From Oceanospirillaceae bacterium (lineage in GTDB: Bacteria > Pseudomonadota > Gammaproteobacteria > Pseudomonadales > Balneatricaceae): a stretch of DNA of 64,000 bases. This document shows positions 1 to 9,426 of this stretch, in pieces. The notes beneath the pieces were generated by a model. The model was given only the letters and a program-made list of their open reading frames with translations, was not told the DNA's origin and did no database searches. Position numbers and translations under genes: made by a program. The DNA lies in NCBI GenBank assembly GCA_013215445.1, contig JABSRA010000009.1, positions 1 to 64,000 of the forward strand, given 5' to 3'. Every line of letters starts with the position of its first letter. Within the stretch, counting starts at the first letter, position 1.

Positions 1-197
1 CCGAGCACTACACCAACGGCACCCCAAAAGATAAAATCTGACACTTGCTCACGATTCCAGCCAGATCCCGGTTGGTCAGCGCGATAATTACCCAACAATA
101 ATGCTGCACTAAAACCAATCAAATACATCAATCCGTACCAGTGAATTTGCAAGAAACCCAAATCCAAAGCCACCGGGTCTATATTGTGCACCCACAT
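1..197 (-). CDS. lgt: Prolipoprotein diacylglyceryl transferase, partial (N-terminus)
   Basis: Lgt transfers diacylglycerol from phosphatidylglycerol to the lipobox cysteine of prolipoproteins in the inner membrane. Only the N-terminal 65 or so codons lie in the window. Reverse-strand translation gives MWVHNIDPVALDLGFLQIHW, then YGLMYLIGF and, after a hydrophobic stretch, QPGSGWNREQV. These are hallmark Lgt N-terminal segments around the first membrane helix. An ATG at 206 is also in frame, but the AGGGG ribosome site abuts it. The same site is 8-9 bases from the ATG at 197, so 197 is preferred. The gene runs off the left edge. In related gammaproteobacteria lgt lies near ptsP and rppH, as here. 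Confidence 0.9.
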   Translation of the reverse strand, partial: MWVHNIDPVALDLGFLQIHWYGLMYLIGFSAALLLGNYRADQPGSGWNREQVSDFIFWGAVGVVL

Positions 198-471
198 AAA
201 TTCCATCCCCTGTAAAAACGCGCTTCACGCATTGATTCAATAATAATTAGCTCAAATATTACATGTGGTATGCAGATTAGCCACCACTGCAGAGCGTTTT
301 TCCAGCTAAGTATCGCTAATATTTAGCGGTCTATATAGCCCATGGATTTCTGGCACCATCTTACAGGAATAGTTTCTTTTTGTTTAAGCCTTATCCGCTT
401 TTTACTTGATATGCGTGCTGATAACATAGCGTGCTGAGAACCGCAGATTCATCTTCGCTCAAGGAAAACCT

Positions 472-1257
472 ATGTGCCTCATTATTATCAGCTACCGACA
501 AAACCCGCACTATCCTTTTATATTAATCGCCAACCGCGATGAGTTTTATCCTCGCCCGAGTTCAGCCATGCACTACTGGCATGACTACCCACAGATTCTC
601 GCCGGTAGAGATTTAGAGAGGATGGGTAGCTGGTTAGGCATCAATGGCAATGGTCAACTGTGCGCCCTCACCAATTATCGCTCTGCAAATAGCCGCCGTG
701 AACCATTCCCAATGTCACGCGGTGAACTGGTAAAAAACGCACTATTGACCGACCATGCCTACCCTGAGTTTATGGCTCAATTAGCCACCAGCGAGCAACA
801 TTATGCGGGGTTTAATTTAATCTGCGCCGACAGTAGCGGCCTTTATTACACCGACAACCACCACTCAGGCGGTACCGTTGAAACGCTTGAAGGGGGTATT
901 TACGGTCTGTGCAATGCATCACTTAATACCCCGTGGCCCAAACTTAGCAGCGCCAAACGACAATTATCACAACTGTCACAGTCTAGCGACCTAGGGATAG
1001 AACAGCTTAAAAATTTGCTATCAGATACAACCATAGCAGAGGATATCGAGCTACCTGATACGGGTATTTCGATTCAGTGGGAACGCGCATTATCGGCGCA
1101 GTTTATTCAGATGGAGCAATACGGCACTAGAGCAAAAACCCTTGTCTTGCAGCACCGCAGTGGCAAGACACAAGTCTGCGAAATTCGCTACGATCAAAGC
1201 GGCTTTATCGAAGAAAATAATTTCACCTTACAGTTGCCCCTATTTGGTGGCCCTTAG
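472..1257 (+). CDS. NRDE family protein (TANGO2-like)
   Basis: A 261-residue protein beginning MCLIIISYRQ and carrying the family-defining ANRDE motif near residue 20, then LAGRDLERMGSWLGIN and LTNYR. This is the NRDE/TANGO2 family, which has an Ntn-hydrolase-like look with an invariant Cys at position 2. Its biochemical role in bacteria is not established. Length is normal for the family (about 250-270). The start is supported by AAGGA six bases upstream and by the conserved Cys2. The gene converges on ptsP and the two reading frames overlap by 18 bp at their 3' ends, so no terminator lies between them. Confidence 0.88.
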   Translation: MCLIIISYRQNPHYPFILIANRDEFYPRPSSAMHYWHDYPQILAGRDLERMGSWLGINGNGQLCALTNYRSANSRREPFPMSRGELVKNALLTDHAYPEFMAQLATSEQHYAGFNLICADSSGLYYTDNHHSGGTVETLEGGIYGLCNASLNTPWPKLSSAKRQLSQLSQSSDLGIEQLKNLLSDTTIAEDIELPDTGISIQWERALSAQFIQMEQYGTRAKTLVLQHRSGKTQVCEIRYDQSGFIEENNFTLQLPLFGGP

Positions 1258-3519
1258 TTTTTTATCCTTGACGAAATCCGACAATCCCATCGCCACAAAA
1301 GAGCGACTAATCTCCAGCTTGATCTGCTCACTATCATTTAAGCGCAGCACTCTTTTAAGCATATCTTTGACCTGCTCGAAATTACTCGCCCTGATGACCG
1401 CTTTTATTTTTGGCAAATTGTTGGCGTTCATCGATAAAAAATTATAACCCATGCCCATTAACAACAGTGCGCCCGCTGGATCCGCGGCTATTTCACCACA
1501 GATGGACACCGGCACTTGCTCTTTTTGCGCCTCTTTAACGATAAATTTTAGGGCCTGCAATACCGCCGGGTGAAAGTTACTGTAAAGCGATGCCACCCTA
1601 GGATTATTTCGATCGACAGCCAACAAATACTGGGTTAAATCATTTGAACCCACGGAAATAAAATCGACCTGGTGGGCAAATACTCGGGTCAAATACAAGG
1701 CAGCGGGGACTTCGATCATCACTCCAATGGGCGGGCGGATAGCCTTCAAACCCTCTTCTTTCAGTTCCACCACCGCCTGGTCAATCAGCTCGATAGATTC
1801 TGTTACTTCGTTAATGCTGGTGACCATCGGCAACATGATGCGCAAGTTTCCACAGGACTCGTTGGCACGTAACATGGCTCTGATCTGCACAATGAATATC
1901 TCTGGGTGGTCCAAAGTAACCCTAACCCCACGCCATCCCAAAAAGGGATTTTCCTCTTCGATAGGAAAATAACTCAAGGATTTGTCGCCACCGATATCTA
2001 AAGTACGCATCGTGACTGGCATCGGAGAAAATGCCTGTAATTGCCTCAGGTAAATTTCAGTCTGCTCTTGCTCAGAGGGGAAACCATTGCGAATCATGAA
2101 GGGAATTTCGGTGCGGTACAATCCAATCCCTTCAGCGCCTTTATCCAGCCCTCGCTGAACGTCGGCGATAAGACCGGTATTTACCCATAACGGCATAATA
2201 ACGCCGTCGCTGGTTTGTGCTAGTAGGTTTTTTAGACCATCTAATTCGGCTTCTTGCTCACGTTCTTCTTTTAATTGTGCCCGGTAAATATCCAGCAACT
2301 CTGGTGAGGGATTAAGATACAACCTACCCGAATGCCCATCGAGAACAACAGTGCGCCCACTAAGCTTTTTATAGGGTAAATCGAGCACCCCCATAATCGT
2401 CGGTATCCCCATTGAACGCGCCAAAATTGCAGCGTGGGAATTACCTGAACCTTTCACCGACACTAAACCCGATAGTTTGTCGGTGGCAATTTCACCGAGC
2501 ATCGCCGGAGATAACTCTTCAGCAATCAGCACACAGCCCTCTTCGAAAGCAATAGCCTGGGGGCCATCCTCCTGAAGGTAGGTTAAAATTCTGCGTCCCA
2601 AATCACGGATATCAGAGGCCCGCTCTTTAAGATAAGGGTCATCCATCATATCGAATTGACGGGTGTGCTCCAAAATAACGCTACTGAGCGCCCACTGTGC
2701 ACAGCTACCTTCGCCAATACGCTTAATTATTTCTCCGGCGATTGAATTATCTTCAAGCATGCGTAAATAAACATCAAACAGCGCACGTTCTTCTTCGCCG
2801 AGCTTTTGTGCCAGACGGGCACTTGCGGCCCTGATATCACTGCGAACATGTTCTAGCGCCGCTTCAAAGAGCGATGTCTCACCACGAGTATCTTCAATTT
2901 CTCGTTCGGGAACGGCATCTAATTCGGCACCTTGCGAGACCACCACCACGTTGCCAATAGCAATACCCGGTGCGCCAGGGACACCAACGAAACAGCGATC
3001 GACTTGAGATTTGTTTTGTTTAGGTGCGATAGAGACCGCATCGGTCGCCTCTGCCTGAATAATAATGCCGGCTAACTGCGCCGAGACAGTCACCAAAAAA
3101 GACTCTTCTGTCTCTTTATAACGCCGTCCATCAAACTGCTGTATCACCAGCACGCCAAGTACATCACGCTGATAAATAATGGGCACACCTAAAAAGGAAT
3201 GATAGCGCTCTTCCCCCGTTCCCGGAATAAAGCAGTAGGAGGGGTGATGTTCAATATCATCGGTATTAACTGGCTCTGCCCGGTTGGCAACCAAGCCAAC
3301 AACGCCTTCATATTGAGATAAACTACTGCCGATGGATTTTTGATGCAATCCTTCTGATGCGCGTAAAATCAACCGTTGATTGGTGGAGTCTTTTAGATAT
3401 ATAGAGCAAACCTGGGTTTTCATGCCCTCTTGAATTCTACACACGATGAGTTTAAGGACACTTTCCAAATCGGGCTCCGCCCGCACCTCAGTGACTATCT
3501 TGCGCAGTAATTTAAGCAT
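1240..3519 (-). CDS. ptsP: Phosphoenolpyruvate-protein phosphotransferase PtsP (EI-Ntr)
   Basis: Enzyme I of the nitrogen phosphotransferase system takes phosphate from PEP and passes it to NPr and EIIA-Ntr, a regulatory cytoplasmic relay. The 759-residue product has an N-terminal GAF domain (about residues 20-160), the PEP-utiliser swivel domain with phospho-accepting His362 in GNSHAAILARS, and a C-terminal PEP-binding barrel with GVMIEVPAAL and the VSICGEIA catalytic Cys674. E. coli PtsP is 748 residues. The frame stays open for 18 more codons upstream, but AAGGAG six bases before the ATG at 3519 and the conserved MLKLLRKIV start fix this site. rppH follows the usual order upstream on the same strand (gap 220 bp), with room for a separate promoter. 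Confidence 0.95.
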   Translation of the reverse strand: MLKLLRKIVTEVRAEPDLESVLKLIVCRIQEGMKTQVCSIYLKDSTNQRLILRASEGLHQKSIGSSLSQYEGVVGLVANRAEPVNTDDIEHHPSYCFIPGTGEERYHSFLGVPIIYQRDVLGVLVIQQFDGRRYKETEESFLVTVSAQLAGIIIQAEATDAVSIAPKQNKSQVDRCFVGVPGAPGIAIGNVVVVSQGAELDAVPEREIEDTRGETSLFEAALEHVRSDIRAASARLAQKLGEEERALFDVYLRMLEDNSIAGEIIKRIGEGSCAQWALSSVILEHTRQFDMMDDPYLKERASDIRDLGRRILTYLQEDGPQAIAFEEGCVLIAEELSPAMLGEIATDKLSGLVSVKGSGNSHAAILARSMGIPTIMGVLDLPYKKLSGRTVVLDGHSGRLYLNPSPELLDIYRAQLKEEREQEAELDGLKNLLAQTSDGVIMPLWVNTGLIADVQRGLDKGAEGIGLYRTEIPFMIRNGFPSEQEQTEIYLRQLQAFSPMPVTMRTLDIGGDKSLSYFPIEEENPFLGWRGVRVTLDHPEIFIVQIRAMLRANESCGNLRIMLPMVTSINEVTESIELIDQAVVELKEEGLKAIRPPIGVMIEVPAALYLTRVFAHQVDFISVGSNDLTQYLLAVDRNNPRVASLYSNFHPAVLQALKFIVKEAQKEQVPVSICGEIAADPAGALLLMGMGYNFLSMNANNLPKIKAVIRASNFEQVKDMLKRVLRLNDSEQIKLEISRSFVAMGLSDFVKDKKLRATK

Positions 3520-3739
3520 TTTTTCTCCTTTTATCGCGTTGTTCACCCTAACTAAGCTATCTTCGACCGCCAAACCTATCGAAGATAGCTCTACAATATA
3601 GAATGCAAACGACTGACAACTATGCTGGCCAATATCCGTTTTAAATTTTGCGTTAAAGTGTCGTTGTCACCGCAGATAAACCCCTCACGAAACTTGTTAT
3701 TTTACACCGTACATTTAACCTCAAACGCAATCATAACAT

Positions 3740-4228
3740 TTAATCTACGCTTACCAATCTCGCCAGTTTAGGTGATAACTCCTTCATCGCCTTGCGGTAG
3801 ACTTCCCGTTTAAATGAGATGACCTGCCCCAGTGGATACCAGTAACTCACCCACCGCCAACCATCAAATTCTGGCGTATTGGTCGCATTAATATTAATCG
3901 CATCATCAGCGGACTTTATTTTTAGTAAATACCACTTTTGTTTTTGGCCAATGCAGACCGGCATAGAATTTTGTCGGATCATTCGCCTGGGGAGACGATA
4001 CCTCAACCATCCTCTTGTCACTGCAACAATTTCAACATCTGCTGCAGTCAAGCCTATCTCTTCTTCAACCTCTCTGAACATAGCTTGCTCTGGAGTTTCG
4101 CCCTCATTGATCCCACCTTGTGGAAATTGCCATGAAGTTTGGCCAATGCGGCGCGCCCAGAGCACCTGTCCTTGCGAGTTTGCCAAAATGATACCGACAT
4201 TTGGTCTGAACCCGTCTGAATCTATCAC
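3740..4228 (-). CDS. rppH: RNA pyrophosphohydrolase RppH
   Basis: RppH removes pyrophosphate from the 5' end of transcripts and so triggers RNase E-dependent mRNA decay. The 162-residue protein starts [15 protein letters not shown], as RppH proteins do, and has a complete Nudix box at residues 38-60 (GX5EX7 then REVEEEIGL). The motif RGWLRYRLP and the C-terminal [13 protein letters not shown] are typical of the subfamily. The start is a GTG at 4228; no ATG fits, and AAGG lies about 11 bases upstream. It precedes ptsP on the same strand, as in other gammaproteobacteria, and diverges from the HAD gene at 4557. Confidence 0.95.
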   Translation of the reverse strand: MIDSDGFRPNVGIILANSQGQVLWARRIGQTSWQFPQGGINEGETPEQAMFREVEEEIGLTAADVEIVAVTRGWLRYRLPRRMIRQNSMPVCIGQKQKWYLLKIKSADDAININATNTPEFDGWRWVSYWYPLGQVISFKREVYRKAMKELSPKLARLVSVD

Positions 4229-4556
4229 TTCTATAATACCTTAAAAATCTTTCGGCTATTGTTCCACACATCTGCCCCTGTGCAAATAGCTAAGCGAACA
4301 TCAGTTTGAAATCATTATTGATTTTAGTGCCAATGCGCAGCAAATCCACATTAAAGCGCCTAATACCACAAATAACAGCTTTTATATTAATAGCAATTAT
4401 AACCCTACCCATTTTACACACAGCTCTGCAGATAGCTCTTTAACTACCGAGGATAATTACTTTTGCGGTTATTAAGCTAAGTAAGTTATTAATATCACTT
4501 TCGAGTGAGGTAAGATACTGACTTTCTTAATCTACGACACCCTTGGGGACAGAGAC
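4229..4556. promoter_or_regulatory. Divergent intergenic region between rppH and the HAD gene
   Basis: This 328-bp A+T-rich gap separates two divergent genes and must hold both promoters. I found no convincing paired -35/-10 hexamers, no long inverted repeat and no open frame with coding character. The HAD gene is preceded by GGGGACAGAGAC, a usable ribosome site. Confidence 0.4.
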
Positions 4557-5210
4557 ATGGCACTGGCTATTTTTGATTTAGACAATACCTTAATTAACGG
4601 TGATAGCGATCATGCTTGGGGTGACTTCCTCTGTGACAAGGGCATCGTAGATCCTGAGGTGTACCGCAATGCCAACGATTACTTCTACCAACAGTATATT
4701 GATGGCAGCATGAATGCCGATGAATTTCTCAAGTTTTCTTTAAAACCGCTCAGAGATAACTCCATGGCACAGCTACAGCAGTGGCACAGTGAGTTTATGC
4801 AACAGAAAATTCTGCCGATGATGCTGCCCAAAGCCCAGCAAAAACTGGCAATGCACCGTGAACAAGGGGATTATATCTTGATCATTACCGCCACTAACTT
4901 GTTTGTGACGGAGCCTATCGCCAAGTATTTAGCGGTCGATGACATCATCGCCACCGCACCGGAAATCATAAAGGGTGAATACACCGGAAACTATGTCGGC
5001 ACAGCCTGTTTTCAAAAGGGCAAAACTACCCTGCTTAAACAGTGGCTAGAAGATAGCCCACACGACCTTATCGGCAGCTATTTTTACAGTGACTCGAGAA
5101 ACGATTTACCCCTGTTAGAGATAGTGGATCATCCGATTGCTGTCGATGCCGATGCTTATTTGACAGAAGTGGCAACTGCAAAAGGCTGGCCAATGATTAG
5201 CTTTAGATAA
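4557..5210 (+). CDS. HAD-IB family hydrolase (SerB-like phosphatase)
   Basis: A 217-residue haloacid-dehalogenase-superfamily phosphatase. Motif I is FDLDNTL (nucleophile Asp near residue 8, acid/base Asp two further on). Motif II is IITATN, and motif III/IV is YSDSRNDLPLLE, which coordinates Mg2+. The helical cap between motifs I and II is the C1 type seen in phosphoserine-phosphatase-like HAD-IB proteins. The substrate cannot be read from sequence. Genes of this kind sit beside rppH/ptsP in Pseudomonas-like genomes. Downstream at about 5239-5263 is a 10-bp imperfect hairpin without a T-tract, which may be a weak terminator. Confidence 0.85.
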   Translation: MALAIFDLDNTLINGDSDHAWGDFLCDKGIVDPEVYRNANDYFYQQYIDGSMNADEFLKFSLKPLRDNSMAQLQQWHSEFMQQKILPMMLPKAQQKLAMHREQGDYILIITATNLFVTEPIAKYLAVDDIIATAPEIIKGEYTGNYVGTACFQKGKTTLLKQWLEDSPHDLIGSYFYSDSRNDLPLLEIVDHPIAVDADAYLTEVATAKGWPMISFR

Positions 5211-5430
5211 TAGTGTGAAAACCTACTACAATGACTACTACCATCACCTTCAGGTAGGTGGTGCTTAAACACCTCTGCATACCCTGTGGACAACTAGCTC
5301 CCATTTTTGGAGAGGGGAACAGAGGTTGTGATTTCCCCCCTACGGGGCATGTGCGACTTGTCCAGAGCTTCCCTAAAGATGCTCTAAACGTGCAATACCA
5401 TGACCGAATATAAAAATAAGTAGTTGTATC

Positions 5431-7026
5431 ATGACATTTAAGAAAATTTTACCTTTGACCTTACAAACCCGGCTGTTATTGGCACTTTGTGTGACTGCCC
5501 TATTCCAAGCACTGCTATTAGGCGGTTACGCACTGCACCATCTAGCCGAATCACTAGAGGAGCAAATCGGCCAGCGAGCCCTGCAAATGGCCAAGACCGT
5601 CGCCTCTCAGCCTGAAGTCCGTATCGGCGTACAACAACGCAATAGTCGGAATTTACAAACAATTGCCGAGCGCATTCGCCTCAATAGTGACGCCCGCTTT
5701 ATCGTGATAGGTACCTTAGATGGCACCAGACTATCTCATCCGGTCCCCGAGCGTATTGGCAAGAAGATGAAAGGTGGTGACAATGCCCGCGCCCTGAATT
5801 TAGGTGAATCTTATGTCTCTAAGGCGGTGGGGACTTTAGGACCATCGATCCGCGGTAAAACACCCATTTTTGACCAACGCGGTCAGATTATTGGCATTGT
5901 TTCAGTCGGTTACATGCTAGATAACGTCAATGTTATCATTCAACGCTACCAAGCCAGTATTGTGGTGGCAATGCTGGTCGGCATTATCTTATCAATTTTA
6001 GCGGCACTGCGGATCAGCCGGTATTTTAAACGTGCGATATTTGGCTTAGAGCCCGAGCAAATAGCGCAATTATTTCAAGAGTACGATGCGACCTTGGAGA
6101 GCCTCCGCGAGGGCATCATCGCCGTCAATCCCGAGGGGATTATCACTACTTTTAATCCAGCAGCGGTCAAATTATTCGGTTTCACCGCCAAGGAAAGCCT
6201 CAAGGGAAGGCATCTGCATGATATTCTTCCCAACAGTACCATGCTAAGTTTACTAGAGACTAAAGAATCTCAATTTGATCGAGAGATATACCGCAATAAC
6301 AATATCCTAGTAACGAATCGCATCCCAATTTTCGATGGTGATAAACCCGTCGGAGTGGTTTCAAGTTTTCGCTTGAGAGATGAACTTGATCTGGTCAGTC
6401 AAAAATTGACCCAGTCGGAGCAATATTCACAAACGTTACGCAGCCAAACCCACGAGTATGCCAACAAACTTAATACTATCGCCGGCCTCATTGAACTAGG
6501 GGCCAACAAACAGGCACTTGAATTGATCAGCAGTGAGACTCAAGCGCAACAAGCCCTGATACACTTATTGGTCAATGGTGTCGAAGACCCTATATTGTCT
6601 GGCTGTATTATTGGAAAATTCAATCGCGCCAGAGAAATGGGACTCAATTTAATCCTGGATGAAGAAAGCTCGATAGGGACATTACCCCAGCACATTAAAC
6701 CCGAGCAAATCATTACGGTACTGGGAAATTTACTGGATAATGCCTTTGATGCATCGCTGCAAACCAACTCTAGCTCGATTTTTCTTTCCATGACCGATAT
6801 CGGTAAAGATATTATTATCGAAGTAGAAGATCGAGGCCCGGGAATTTCCGCGGCACTAGAACAGCAAATTTTCAGTAAGGGTTTCTCCAGTAAAGAGGAG
6901 AGTGATCATGGCTGGGGGCTATTTTTAGTCCGCCAAATTGTGGTACTTTTGGCGGGTAATATTCAAATTTCAAAACCGCATGACGGCGGCACTAGAATTA
7001 CCGTCTATTTACCCAAAGAGCGTTGA
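5431..7026 (+). CDS. CitA/DcuS-type sensor histidine kinase
   Basis: A 531-residue membrane sensor. TM1 (about residues 15-37) and TM2 (about 172-192) flank a periplasmic sCache/PAS domain. That domain has the citrate/C4-dicarboxylate-binding signature RFIVIGTLDGTRLSHP, then ERIGKKMKGGD and a segment containing SIRGKTPIFD, closely like CitA and DcuS. A cytoplasmic PAS (about 220-320) leads to the phospho-accepting His341 in THEYANKLNTI and a HATPase domain with NLLDNAFDA, DRGPGIS and GWGLFLVRQIV. The partner response regulator starts 61 bp downstream. No citrate or C4-dicarboxylate transporter adjoins the pair, so the ligand and target are open. The ribosome site is weak. Confidence 0.9.
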   Translation: MTFKKILPLTLQTRLLLALCVTALFQALLLGGYALHHLAESLEEQIGQRALQMAKTVASQPEVRIGVQQRNSRNLQTIAERIRLNSDARFIVIGTLDGTRLSHPVPERIGKKMKGGDNARALNLGESYVSKAVGTLGPSIRGKTPIFDQRGQIIGIVSVGYMLDNVNVIIQRYQASIVVAMLVGIILSILAALRISRYFKRAIFGLEPEQIAQLFQEYDATLESLREGIIAVNPEGIITTFNPAAVKLFGFTAKESLKGRHLHDILPNSTMLSLLETKESQFDREIYRNNNILVTNRIPIFDGDKPVGVVSSFRLRDELDLVSQKLTQSEQYSQTLRSQTHEYANKLNTIAGLIELGANKQALELISSETQAQQALIHLLVNGVEDPILSGCIIGKFNRAREMGLNLILDEESSIGTLPQHIKPEQIITVLGNLLDNAFDASLQTNSSSIFLSMTDIGKDIIIEVEDRGPGISAALEQQIFSKGFSSKEESDHGWGLFLVRQIVVLLAGNIQISKPHDGGTRITVYLPKER

Positions 7027-7087
7027 CCATGATCAGCTTCGCCCAAACCTAATAATAAGTAGAGTACCCGACTATTCTGGAGCATGA

Positions 7088-7798
7088 ATGAGTAATATCA
7101 GTATTGTTATTGCAGAAGATGATAAAAAAATTGCCGAAATCCAACGCCGCTTTATCGAGCGAATTGAAGGTTTCGAGGTACTGGGCATTGCCCATTCGAC
7201 AGTTGATGCCAAAGACATGGTTGAAGTACTAGAACCCAATTTACTGCTATTAGACATTCATTTTCCCGAGGGTAATGGCCTAGAGTTACTGCGAGAAATT
7301 CGCAGCAGTAAAAGTGCCACCGACGTCATTTTGATCACCGCCGCCAAAGATGTTTCCAGCCTTACCGAGGCACTGCATAGTGGAGTATTTGACTATATCC
7401 TCAAACCACTGGTCTTCGATAGACTGCAAAGCGCCCTGCACAATTATTTGGATCACTGCAAAAAACTGCAGGCCCTAGAAGCTCAATCGCAGACCGGCTT
7501 AGATCAATCGGCAGTCGATCAACTACTGCCTAGAGGCAACAATGTTAAGAGCAGCACCTATGGCAATAACAATTTGCCTAAGGGTATAGACCCGCTGACG
7601 TTAGAAAAGATTCGCGATATATTCTCTCGACACAATACCGGTCACACCGCCGAGCAAATGGGAGAACTGGTGGGCAGCAGCAGGACTACTGCACGACGTT
7701 ACTTAGAATATTTAGTCAGTAACTCCGAACTTAGTGCCGATGTCAGCTATGGATCAGTCGGCAGACCTGAACGCTTGTATTTAAAAATCAGACTATAA
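7088..7798 (+). CDS. CitB/DcuR-type response regulator
   Basis: A 236-residue response regulator whose receiver domain (1-120) has the acidic pair EDD at 10-12 and phospho-acceptor Asp56 in LLLDIHFPEGNGLELL, the F-P-x-G form typical of the CitB/DcuR/DpiA group. Conserved Lys is in YILKPL. The C-terminal domain has the helix-turn-helix QMGELVGSSRTTARRYLEYL, followed by the GRPERLYLK tail of this family. It is surely the partner of the preceding CitA/DcuS-type kinase and is probably cotranscribed with it. An ATG one frame away (7084) overlaps the chosen ATG but opens no useful frame. Confidence 0.9.
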   Translation: MSNISIVIAEDDKKIAEIQRRFIERIEGFEVLGIAHSTVDAKDMVEVLEPNLLLLDIHFPEGNGLELLREIRSSKSATDVILITAAKDVSSLTEALHSGVFDYILKPLVFDRLQSALHNYLDHCKKLQALEAQSQTGLDQSAVDQLLPRGNNVKSSTYGNNNLPKGIDPLTLEKIRDIFSRHNTGHTAEQMGELVGSSRTTARRYLEYLVSNSELSADVSYGSVGRPERLYLKIRL

Positions 7799-7992
7799 AT
7801 CGGTACAGGTCTCAGCAGACTCACCAGAAAAGATCAGGCCAACGGCTAATAGCGGCGTCAGTGTGACTCGCTTGCTGGGGATCGAGCCAATATTTAAGCC
7901 GCTACCGAGCATCGTCAGCATGCCCTACGGACAAGTGACGCTGAGGTCCCACGCTACTAAATTTAATAATGTTACCTTTTCAAAGGGGCTCA

Positions 7993-9225
7993 ATGAATAA
8001 TCAAGCACAAAATGTAACTAAGCCACATATTGCTATTCTTATCCTATTGTCTGCACTGGGACCTGTGGCACTGAATATATTTTTGCCCTCCATGCCCAAT
8101 CTGACCGAGTCGCTGAATACCCACTACGATATCGCACAGCTAACCTTGACCTTATATTTAGTCGCGACGGCTTTCTCACAGTTAATTTTAGGCCCCCTTT
8201 CAGACAAATACGGCAGAAGGCCTATTATCTTATCGGGTGTAGCACTCTACGTTGTCGCCAGCTTAGCCTGTGCATTCGCGATAAACATCGAGCAATTGAT
8301 CATCGGCCGTATTTTTCAAGCAGCGGGTGCCTGTGCGGGTATAGTTGTCACCAGAGCCATTGTCAGAGATTTATACGACCGGCGCAAAGCCACCAGTATC
8401 TTGGGTTACATGACTATGGTAATGGCGGTTGCACCGATGATGTCACCCATAATCGGCGGCTATTTGGATCAGTGGAGCAGTTGGCGGGCCAGCTTCTACC
8501 TGGTCAGCGTTTTTGGCTGCATCCTCTTTATTATTAGCTCTTTGAAGCTACACGAGACCAATCATCAATTGGTCAGTGACATGAAACTAAATAATATTTT
8601 CGGAAAATATCGATTACTGTTAAAAAAACGTCAGTATGTAGGTTATGTGCTGGGAGTTTCTTTTGGCTCGGCCGTGTTTTTTTCCTTTATCGCCGGTGCC
8701 CCCTTTTATGCAACCAAAGTACTGGGATTATTACCCAGTGAATACGGCTTTTATTTTGTGATGGTTTCTATTGGTTATATGATCGGTAACTTTATCTCAG
8801 GCAGGTTCGCCATTCACTTATCGGCAACCAAGATGCTGAATATCGCTTGTATACTACTGACCATAGGCATAGGTTTTTTGCTTTATTTTAATTTTACCGG
8901 CTTTACTCACCCTTCTTCACTGTTTATCCCGATGACATTGGTCGCTTGCTCGAACGGTATAGCCATTCCAAACGGGATGTCTGGCGCACTCAGTGTAGAC
9001 CCGAAACTAGCGGGTACAGCGTCTGGATTAGCGGGATTTATTCAGATATCAATGGGGGCAGCGGCAACATTTTCAGTCGGTTATTTCCACGATGGAACAT
9101 CTTACCCAATGGTGGTAAGCATGGTGGTTTGCGCCTTTCTATCCGTGCTTTGTATAAAATTCTGGGTACAAGAACCGGCAGATTTAGCTCTGGAAGAAGC
9201 TCCAGTATCAAGCAGTAGTAATTAA
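7993..9225 (+). CDS. Bcr/CflA-type MFS efflux transporter
   Basis: A 410-residue, 12-helix major-facilitator antiporter of the drug:H+ DHA1 group. Family marks are the early LPSMPNL in the first loop, motif A GPLSDKYGRRP between helices 2 and 3, and the VTRAIVRDLYDRRKA stretch at helix 4, all typical of Bcr/CflA. The frame is open eight codons further upstream, but AAAGGGG lies just before the ATG at 7993, so that start is used. The gene lies 194 bp after the response regulator, with no evidence that it is a target. Substrate unknown; small-molecule or drug efflux is likely. Confidence 0.88.
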   Translation: MNNQAQNVTKPHIAILILLSALGPVALNIFLPSMPNLTESLNTHYDIAQLTLTLYLVATAFSQLILGPLSDKYGRRPIILSGVALYVVASLACAFAINIEQLIIGRIFQAAGACAGIVVTRAIVRDLYDRRKATSILGYMTMVMAVAPMMSPIIGGYLDQWSSWRASFYLVSVFGCILFIISSLKLHETNHQLVSDMKLNNIFGKYRLLLKKRQYVGYVLGVSFGSAVFFSFIAGAPFYATKVLGLLPSEYGFYFVMVSIGYMIGNFISGRFAIHLSATKMLNIACILLTIGIGFLLYFNFTGFTHPSSLFIPMTLVACSNGIAIPNGMSGALSVDPKLAGTASGLAGFIQISMGAAATFSVGYFHDGTSYPMVVSMVVCAFLSVLCIKFWVQEPADLALEEAPVSSSSN

Positions 9226-9238
9226 GCGGCGCTGCATT

Positions 9239-9290
9239 TAGGGAAGCAGCGAACATCTGGGGACTTATCCGTTACTTCCCTAGTACTTTT
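9239..9290 (+). terminator. Possible Rho-independent terminator after the MFS gene
   Basis: Perfect 8-bp arms TAGGGAAG (9239-9246) and CTTCCCTA (9275-9282) are followed three bases later by TTTTT. The 28-base loop is long for a classic terminator, so this is only a candidate. Confidence 0.4.
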
Positions 9291-9426
9291 TATGGCGTCT
9301 ATATAATCTTGATTCAAACATTACAAACACTTGCTCGCACTAACAGAAAAACATCTCATCGATAATAATAAATGACTAAGTGATGGAAAATAGTGAAAAA
9401 TAATTTTTTTAAACTATCATTAATAT

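Noticed and set aside
1142-1447. Plus-strand 101-codon frame over the NRDE/ptsP junction
   Set aside because: It is a shadow frame overlapping the two real gene ends.
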